Assembly (NCBI GenBank): GCA_025201705.1
Contig: MU617344.1
Location: 1-15,422 of the forward strand
DNA from: Dissophora ornata
Lineage: Eukaryota; Mortierellomycota; Mortierellomycetes; Mortierellales; Mortierellaceae
Direction: 5' to 3'
Length of the DNA stretch: 15,422 bases
Below are positions 9,414 to 15,422 of this stretch, one piece after another. How positions within the stretch are numbered: the stretch's first letter is position 1; the number at the start of each line of letters is the position of its first letter. The notes beneath the pieces are model-generated. The model saw only the letters and a program-made list of their open reading frames with translations, had not been told where the DNA came from and ran no database searches. The position numbers and the translations under genes were made by a program.

Positions 9414-9692
9414 TAAGGAGGGACAAGGGGACCCAAGCCGATGAGACACATGCACGAGGGCTTGGACGACCAGTGGATTAGAGTTTAGACGATGTCTGGT
9501 GTCATGCCGGCCGGTTGAATTGACGGGCTCAGAAGTAGATATCTGTGCCAGCCTGCCAGGACGAACTCATTTGACGCATCCTAGAACACCCGTACAAATA
9601 TCAAATGAAATCACGCAATCAATATTCCATATTTGGGAATTAAAGTCAATTGCTTCAAACGAGCACGGGCAGCATAGCCACCCGTCCACACC
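9414..9692. other. spacer between genes B and D
   Basis: About 280 bases with no gene. There is no clear AATAAA signal for gene B. It presumably holds the 3' UTR of B and the promoter of D, whose TATA box lies at its right end. Confidence 0.45.
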
Positions 9693-9699
9693 TATAAAA
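9693..9699 (+). promoter_or_regulatory. TATA box of gene D
   Basis: TATAAAA is a canonical TATA box 119 bases upstream of the ATG at 9812. The leader between them is strongly C/T-rich and contains no ATG, which supports 9812 as the first start codon on the message. Confidence 0.7.
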
Positions 9700-9811
9700 G
9701 CTGCGTTGCTCCCCCCCACATCCACTCCTCAGTTGATTTTGACTATCTCCCTATCTCCAATCTCCACCGCTTTCCTCTTCCTCAATCTCCTTTCCGCTTT
9801 CAAGCCTCAAA

Positions 9812-10900
9812 ATGAAGCCCCAAACGATGCCCAAGAAACCCCTCCAGAGCCGCCATCGAACCAATGGCGCCGCCGCCGCTGCTAATGGCGAACAGCGGGC
9901 ACCCGCAGTGCCTCGTATGCTTCGGCGCATGACCAAGCAGTCCTTTATGGACGTGGATCTCCAATACCTGATGAAGCTCGACCCGACGACCCCGGATCCT
10001 TTCGAAAACTCTTCTCCTATCTTTGACGACCCTCCGTCGCTCTTCCGTCCCTTGCCTGGCTCAATTATGGGCGTGGGCGCTCCAGGCAACGGTCAGTGGA
10101 TGTCAACAGAGACTGTCCGCTTGCAAAAGGAACAGGAAGATCTCCGAGCCCAGTACCTCCAATTCCTGCACCAGCTGCACCAAACAAACCCACATGGCTT
10201 CCTGGTACACATGAACACTTTTGCAAGTGAGTTTCCGCAAGAGTTTGCGCAACTTCAAGCATACATTCGTCACCAAGAACAGGTCACGAATCAGCAGCAG
10301 GAGGAAGCTAGGCGCCAAGAAAATATGCGTCAGTACCAGTTCCAATTGGAACATCGGCTTCAGCAAGAACAAGACTTCAACCACTTGAGGCAATTTCAAG
10401 AGCTGCAATCGCAGCAAGAGCAGGCGCAGCAGTTGCAGGAACTCCTCCAAGAGTGGCTTCTAAGGCGCCAGCAGGTCCGAGCAACAAGCTTCCGATTGAA
10501 CACCCACGGCAAGGACGATGGCCTAGATTTGGCTGATGTGTTCACGATCGCCCTGCAAAAGGATCCAAGGCTAGTTGAACGGATGATGAGCACTGCGGGG
10601 CCGGGCCAGGGTCTGAACCTGTTGTTGACGCCGGAACAGCAGCAGGAGTTTGGCCAGTTTTTGGAGCAGCGGAGGATCCAAGAATTGATGGCCCAGGAAA
10701 AGAAGAAGCAAGACTTGACGGCCGCTGGATTCAGCAGCCAGGCCTTCCAGTCCTTGTGGAACACAAACACGAGCCCTGTGTCAAGTGGGTGGACATCCGC
10801 GGGCATTGGGAGCAGCGGATTGGGCAGCGGACAAATCGCATTTCCTAGTCGGTTCCAGCCCCCGATGACGAGCCAGCATAGAAACTCGCGCCGGCAGTAG
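9812..10900 (+). CDS. Gln-rich coiled-coil protein of unknown function
   Basis: A 362-residue single-exon protein. The ATG at 9812 has A at -3 and is the first ATG after a good TATA box. Residues 1-42 are basic (KK, RHR, RMLRRM) with a five-Ala run and could act as a nuclear or mitochondrial targeting region; the sequence does not decide. Residues 43-95 are Pro/Asp-rich (FDDPPSLFRPLPG). Residues 100-224 are a long Gln/Glu/Leu-rich, probably coiled-coil helix containing a less repetitive HQTNPHGFLVHMNTFASEFP segment. Residues 234-300 look compact (LADVFTIALQKDPRLVERMM) and end in another charged Gln-rich helix. The tail is Gly/Ser-rich. I see no signal peptide or membrane segment and no known domain. 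It may be a scaffold or transcription cofactor, but this is a guess. Translation as a real gene is well supported by promoter and composition. Confidence 0.75.
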   Translation: MKPQTMPKKPLQSRHRTNGAAAAANGEQRAPAVPRMLRRMTKQSFMDVDLQYLMKLDPTTPDPFENSSPIFDDPPSLFRPLPGSIMGVGAPGNGQWMSTETVRLQKEQEDLRAQYLQFLHQLHQTNPHGFLVHMNTFASEFPQEFAQLQAYIRHQEQVTNQQQEEARRQENMRQYQFQLEHRLQQEQDFNHLRQFQELQSQQEQAQQLQELLQEWLLRRQQVRATSFRLNTHGKDDGLDLADVFTIALQKDPRLVERMMSTAGPGQGLNLLLTPEQQQEFGQFLEQRRIQELMAQEKKKQDLTAAGFSSQAFQSLWNTNTSPVSSGWTSAGIGSSGLGSGQIAFPSRFQPPMTSQHRNSRRQ

Positions 10901-11292
10901 TAGTACCATCCATACACCTTGTACAGAGTTCAGTAAAAATTGACAACGAAAGCAAAAGCATGCTGTGCGTGGGGTTTGTGTGCAGCGAGCATCGCGGGGG
11001 ATTTGTAGGCTGGTTCTTATCGCGAACATGCTCTTTTTTTTTTTTATTCATCTCGTTTTCATTCATCTAGCCTCTTCTCATGCACCCTCGAAACTTTCGT
11101 CCACATACTGATTGCTTCTAATTACTCTCTGCTTTCTGTCTTTTGCGCCCCTCTTTCGCACGCCTCATTTGCCATTGCATCCTTGGAAGAAACACAACGA
11201 GAAGTACAAGAACAAGATATTCACTCTTCCACTGCTGCTCCTTCAGAGCTTTCAGGGCAAAGAAAAAATAAAGTCGGAGGCAAAGAAACACA
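10901..11292. other. spacer between genes D and E
   Basis: Nearly 400 bases without a gene of its own. It includes a 12-base T-run at 11034-11045 and a pyrimidine-rich stretch at about 11060-11165, probably the core promoter and leader of gene E. No good TATA box and no AATAAA for gene D are visible. Confidence 0.45.
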
Positions 11293-13008
11293 ATGTACAA
11301 ACCACCAGCTGCATCGTCGCTCCTGCCAACAGCAGGCACATCCGGCTTTTCATCGTCAACCCTCCGGTCAAGCGGCAATTTCTTAACCCGTGCGCTCAAG
11401 TCGAGGATCACCCGTGCGCTTTTCACGGCCTATGTGGGCTTCTGTGCTCTCTTTACCTTGAAACACATGCTGGTGTATCAGTCCAACCCTGAGACCATTG
11501 TTTATCCGCACTATGAGCTAGAGAGGACTTACGACTCTGGTAAGACGAAGCCTACGGAGTGCGGCGGGAGTCGGATGGTAGGTTGAGTCGAAGTATCATC
11601 GTCCTAACCTTCGAGTCCCACTGGATGTTCAAATAGACATGCCCTACTCTGTCATCTCTGAGCTGTCGTCAGGTGCGATCTTGTCCAAGATGTTCACCTT
11701 CAGCAGCCCTGACATCACAGATAACATCCAGCCCTTCTTTGTCCGATCAGAGTCAACACCACGTCCAGACGAGATCACACTTGCGGCCTTTGTGCAGCAA
11801 GATGAGCTCTCAGAGCTGATTAGACTTGTCGAGCACTTTCAAGGTACGTACACTGCCTCTGGACGCGCGCGGATTGTGTTGACTGTATCCAGGATTGTTG
11901 GGAACAAGCTGCACCACCAAAAAAAAGTGTAGACTGGGCAGCACGAGTACTGAACAATGCAGGTTCTGATATATTTTTGCTGATTGGTCCGAAATAGGTC
12001 CGATCTCAGTGGTGCTGCATCTCGACTACACCTCCGAGGAGCCTGGCGCTCCAAATCCCATCGCACGTCTCCACACCATGCGGAACAGTAGCCCCAAGAT
12101 CCGGAACCAAGTTGACATTCATGTCATCACGACGCCTCGGACGCATCGACGCCCTGCCTCTACGACTGTCCAGCAACAATCTAATCTGCATCGCAACATG
12201 GCTCGCTTCTTTGCCCGAACTGATTTTGTGTTGCTTTTAGATGCAGATGGCTCTCTCCCGGCAACCGATGTGGCCAAGACCTTCAGGGACTATCAACCTT
12301 GGATGGAAAAATTGAGAGCAGGAAACGTGTTTGTGTTGCCAGGATTCAACGTGTCGATGGCAGCACCTGTGCACGCTGCAGATGACGATGCGTTGGCATC
12401 AGAAGATGATTCTACTCCAAGGCTGGCCCCTGTCCTGAAATATACCCAGTTGCCAAGAGACAAGTCCTCCCTGTTGGCCCTTGTCCACGAGGGCCAGGTA
12501 GTGCTTTCGGAGAAGACTTGGAAGAGGACCATCCGGAACGTGGATTTTAACGCCTGGGCGACCCAGACTAGACTGAGTGCGATCCAAAACTACGATCCCT
12601 ATTTTGGACCATCAGTGGTTATGCGGAGGGATAAGATGCTTTGGTGCCCAGAGAGGTTTGGAGACAACCAGGCAGCCTGTCTCTTTGAGCTCTACTTGAG
12701 CGGGGCAGATTTTTGGGTCTTACCCACGGATTACACAATCAATGGCGGCGAGCGCGCGGAGGTGGAGTTGACTGAACGTGAGGTAAGTCAGTGCAGCTGT
12801 GTACTACCTTGCTATCAATCAGGCGTTGTCGAGGTCCTGAATACAGACTTTCTGTTCTTCTGCAATATAGAAAACGATCAATACGCGTCTTTATCAGAAG
12901 TTCCACGAAGAATCCTGCCTCAAGCATGCCCGAGCATTCTATGCCGCTGGCGAGTGGGACTCTGATCGAGCAAAGCACTGTCGCATCAGCTGTCAAAAGG
13001 GTGAGTGA
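11293..13008 (+). CDS. glycosyltransferase family 49 (LARGE/B4GAT1-like), type II membrane protein
   Basis: Exons 11293-11539, 11637-11843, 11998-12782 and 12871-13008 encode 458 residues. Known GT49 enzymes (LARGE and B4GAT1) are Golgi glucuronyltransferases; the fungal donor and acceptor are unknown. A basic cytosolic N-terminus is followed by one hydrophobic helix (about residues 42-61), as in type II Golgi enzymes. Family motifs appear in order: HFQGPISVVLHLDY, formed across the exon 2/3 junction (canonical W-x-GPIS); VLLLDADGSLP with the DxD metal site at D233-D235; NYDPYFGPSVVMRR from N349; ERFGDN from E370; and LFELYLSGADFWVLP to P394. The motif after VLP normally has Ile-His; here it is YTIN (N400). 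The last exon continues the family end (YQKFHEESCLKHARAFY). An optional splice at 13001-13047 would change the last residues from GE to VRS and move the stop to 13058. Family confidence is high; function is inferred. Confidence 0.86.
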
Positions 13009-13074
13009 TGTGTGTCCTGTGAGGGACTTTCTGATTGTGGATCTCAGTCCGTAGCTGATCATCCTGCGGAGGAC

Positions 13075-13089
13075 TTTATTTTATTTTAT
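13075..13089 (-). terminator. poly(A) signals of gene F
   Basis: On the minus strand this A-rich stretch reads as overlapping AATAAA hexamers about 112-126 bases beyond the stop codon of the thioesterase gene. It lies inside the probable 3' UTR of gene E on the other strand. Confidence 0.5.
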
Positions 13090-13157
13090 TTAGTGCTAGC
13101 TGTTTGGGGTCTAGTCATCCGTCAAGCGTAAAGGGACCGAAAATAAGACAGATGTAG

Positions 13158-13163
13158 AATAAA
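13158..13163 (+). terminator. poly(A) signal of gene E
   Basis: AATAAA lies 150 bases after the GT49 stop codon (100 after the alternative stop) and is followed by more A residues. If it is used, the message runs to within about 20 bases of the thioesterase stop and overlaps that gene's 3' UTR in antisense. Confidence 0.5.
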
Positions 13164-13200
13164 AAACAATATGTTTCTTCGATTCCTACTGTCTACACTT

Positions 13201-14847
13201 TTATGAGGAAGAGTTAGTGTGTTGGATGGCGTGCTCCATCGCATTGGGCATCTCTACAGCAGGTGACTGCACCAGGAACAGAGTTTCGCGTTCAGCGAGT
13301 TCGCGTCGTTGCTCCAACCTCTTGATCCGACGCTTCTCTCCGGCCTCTGAAAGCGCCACCTCAAGCTCTGAGCCTGGAACAAGATGGGGCAGGCGCGCTC
13401 TTGAAGGCTGAAGTGATGGCGAGGGCTGTAGGGCGACCATTGAAAAAAATGCCTCGTTTGTAAAGGTTTGCTTGCCCGTGACGAGGTTCTCGCTATCGAC
13501 AAAGACGTAAACCTCCAAGGATGACTTGAAGACACGGGTGACAACTGAACGCATGGTCAAGCAGTCACCTAAAACAGGTAAGGTGAGGTAAGGTGAGAAA
13601 GCGAAGTGCGTTGACTAAACAGACCGCAAGTAAGAAAACATACCAATCATAGTTTTCCTGTGGAACTGCAAGGAGTCGATACTACAATGGCCGGATAATA
13701 TGGGACCCAGTCTGTTAGTAACCAAAGCAAGGAGATGAACGGGTTGCAGAAGACGGGCGTCCATTGCTTTCGATCGGAATCATCCTCAGTGCGATGTACC
13801 TGGCAGTGACGATTGGTACTCTTACGAAGCGACTGGCCGAGACGGCGGCCACATTTTCCATCCACTTCATGACTTGTCCTCCAAACGTGATCGATAGAGA
13901 ATTGGCATGCTGGGGCAGGACTAGCTGAGCGGATTCCGCAAACGTAGCATGCATAGCTATCCGCGGCATCCCATCCTCTCCCGATGGCGATAGCTTCAGC
14001 TTTGGGTTCTTGACCTCACTCACGTTCCATCGGCGCATCTGGTCCCGCACATCACTCAGTAGTTTGTCTTCCTCTTCCTTAGCTTCCTTCGACTGTTGGA
14101 GTCGGGCCTCTCTACGTGACTGGGCCATAGTGTACCTTTCCATTTCGACGGGTGTGATGGGCTCAATGGCTGGAAGCTGGATAGATCGCTGATTCAGGCC
14201 TCCAGATTTAGATCCAGATTTGGCGCTCGGCAACGAAAAGCTATACCTTCTCGCCGCTAGAGAGTTTGAGAGGGCTGCTGCTGAAGCGGCGGCATCTGGA
14301 GTTCGCACCTGCGATGGCGGAAGATCGGGTTTCAAGGTCGTTAACGGCGGCTGCGGTAGTGCGACAAATGTTAAATAGGCATGGCAACAGTACCGTTGAT
14401 CTGCCGACAACAAATCCTCGGTCATGACTCGAACTCCAACTTCCATGGAGGTCTTCCAAGCCCTGTTGACAGACGCTTGGATAATGACTATATTTTGAGT
14501 TGTAATTGGTCCGAGGAAATGAACGGCATCGACACTCCTGGTCACCTGGAAAAACGAAAAAAAAGGGGGGAGGGGGAATTCAAACCGTTTGTTTGTCAGT
14601 AAGCGATATTAACACCGACAGACAGAGATACGCGAAACGCCACTCACCGCAGGATAGACACCGTGTTTCTTGGCTGCGATTCCTGCCGCAATATCGATCC
14701 AAGAAAGAACCGTCCCTATGGATGTGCGACGGATGAGTGTATGTCAACTGCCACCAGAAGAAAGAAGAGTTCCCTAATGCAGAGTTCTATACCTCCAAGA
14801 CAGAATCCCCGTCCGTCGCAATGGGAAGGTAGCACGAGTTCTGTCAT
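13201..14847 (-). CDS. double-hotdog acyl-CoA thioesterase (ACOT family)
   Basis: Minus-strand exons 14847-14793, 14715-14648, 14545-13800, 13681-13644 and 13568-13201 give 424 residues. ACOT enzymes hydrolyse acyl-CoA to fatty acid and CoA. Hotdog 1 spans about residues 1-105: MTELVLPSH, LGGTVLSWIDIAAG with D26, then VDAVHFLGPITT and RAWKTSMEVGVRV. A charged, probably coiled linker covers about 106-237. Hotdog 2 spans about 238-365: HANSLSITFGGQVMKWMENV with N256 and E271, IDSLQFHRKTMIGD formed over two junctions, and RVFKSSLEVYVFV. A charged tail follows. In well-studied ACOTs an Asn of one domain and an Asp of the other form the active site. Here D26 and N256 would be that pair, while domain 1 has Asp (D11) at the Asn position. 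The ATG at 14847 has a strong context (ACC before it). Related proteins often have residues before MTELVLP, so an upstream exon or targeting sequence cannot be excluded. The small 38-nt exon is supported by conserved sequence. Confidence 0.88.
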
Positions 14848-14912
14848 GGTGACCCTAGCGGATGATAAGCATATGCAAAGAGGCGGATAGGCAGGAAGGC
14901 AAAGGTGAGCAT
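14844..14912 (-). CDS. possible uORF overlapping the start of gene F
   Basis: On the minus strand, an ATG at 14912 opens a 22-codon frame whose TGA overlaps the thioesterase ATG (CCATGA). Two other ATGs also lie upstream and end in one shared stop just before the gene start. If transcription starts near the TATA-like site at about 14950, the leader would hold several uORFs. If an upstream exon exists instead, these are irrelevant. Confidence 0.25.
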   Translation of the reverse strand: MLTFAFLPIRLFAYAYHPLGSP

Positions 14913-14942
14913 GAAGTACGGATGTGGAAATACATGAGTGTA

Positions 14943-14952
14943 GTTATATTAA
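14943..14952 (-). promoter_or_regulatory. possible TATA-like element of gene F
   Basis: The minus strand reads TTAATATAAC, about 100 bases upstream of the proposed thioesterase start. It is the best TATA-like match in the upstream region but not a strong one. It would imply a short leader beginning near 14920. Confidence 0.3.
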
Positions 14953-15422
14953 GAGAGGATCCAAACAGCACGAAGAGGACACGATAGGGTAGAAAGAGCG
15001 CCAAAATGACCTGCTGCGAGGAAAGCGCGGAAGAAATGACAGAACGAGGAACGAAGCCACCACCATCACGCACTCCCTATTCCTGCAGTGCTGTGCAAGG
15101 CATGCTGATGTATGTTGCTCTCAGGCTGTTTTCTGCAACCCATCCCCATTCACACACTTTACAAAGGTAGGCCTATACCAGGCCCCGAATTCGTTGCCCC
15201 ACAAATATCGTGAGGTTTCCCTGCGGGAGCAGAGGGGCGGATGATCGCGGGAAAGATTAGAATGAACAAAAGGGGCCTGTGAGAGAACAAACCATTCAAC
15301 GTTTCTCTCTTCCTTACGCGTGTGTCCCCTTCATTCAAGTCTCACACCCCTCACTATCGACACCAGCCCTATCAATGTCGTCCTTGGAGAGCGGGTTGGA
15401 GTGATAGAAAGTGTGTGATCAA
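14953..15422. other. upstream region of gene F, no supported gene
   Basis: Open frames occur here on the minus strand but none has recognisable protein sequence. They include possible short N-terminal exons for the thioesterase, such as one starting at an ATG near 15065, but the available donor (GTCATT) is poor. Another short frame near 15340-15420 looks mildly protein-like and could be the end of a gene outside the window. I cannot support either. Confidence 0.35.

Noticed and set aside
9499..9885. 128-codon plus-strand frame across the start of gene D
   Set aside because: It runs over the TATA box and leader of gene D in another frame and has no motif.
10396..10917. 173-codon minus-strand frame opposite gene D
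   Set aside because: It is antisense to the Gln-rich coding region. Its Cys/Trp-rich composition is what CAG and CCA codons give in reverse, and it has no domain.
12739..13062. 107-codon minus-strand frame opposite the end of the GT49 gene
   Set aside because: It overlaps exons that carry clear GT49 sequence on the plus strand.
15340..15421. short minus-strand frame (HSNPLSKDDIDRAGVD) as the end of a neighbouring gene
   Set aside because: Only 27 codons between stops, cut by the window edge, with no acceptor or known motif; too little to call.
1..15422. tRNA, rRNA, CRISPR array, complete transposon or biosynthetic gene cluster
   Set aside because: No cloverleaf with a TTCGA-type loop, no spaced direct repeats, no transposase or reverse transcriptase motif and no terminal repeats were seen. 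The gene functions do not form a pathway.

Overview
The window is fungal nuclear DNA, most probably from an early-diverging filamentous fungus of the Mucoromycota. A Mortierella-like genome is my best guess, by inference only. The support is short GT-AG introns (mostly 68-154 nt), TATA boxes followed by pyrimidine-rich leaders, Gln/His-rich low-complexity proteins, a C2H2 regulator with Crz1-like fingers, and a GT49-family glycosyltransferase. I see no prokaryotic operon, phage, CRISPR array, tRNA or rRNA.

Layout. Positions 1-2560 are gene-poor and hold only a probable broken F-box fragment (2004-2162). Gene A (3011-4327, +) encodes a Gln-rich three-finger C2H2 transcription factor; its leader carries an upstream ORF whose stop overlaps the main start (TGATG). 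Positions 4330-5700 hold two GC-rich hairpins and a frameshifted relic of a copper P1B-type ATPase (5034-5345, -). Gene B (5869-9413, +) is a five-exon, 952-residue Gln/His-rich protein that I do not recognise. Gene D (9812-10900, +) is a single-exon, 362-residue Gln-rich coiled-coil protein that I also do not recognise. Gene E (11293-13008, +) is a type II membrane glycosyltransferase of the GT49 (LARGE/B4GAT1-like) family. Gene F (13201-14847, -) is a five-exon double-hotdog acyl-CoA thioesterase. Positions 14848-15422 are its upstream region.

The gene models for B, E and F were assembled by hand from splice consensus. They are supported by exact reading-frame continuity and, for E and F, by conserved family motifs running across the junctions. 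Without RNA data the exact ends remain provisional.

Nothing shows that these genes form one pathway: they encode a transcription factor, two low-complexity proteins, a secretory-pathway glycosyltransferase and a lipid-metabolism enzyme. The structural links are that A, B and D are consecutive same-strand Gln-rich genes, and that E and F converge with poly(A) signals placed so that their 3' UTRs probably overlap. I did not find a convincing new multi-gene system. The most unusual items are the uORF arrangement of gene A, the copper-ATPase relic, and the two unassigned proteins B and D.
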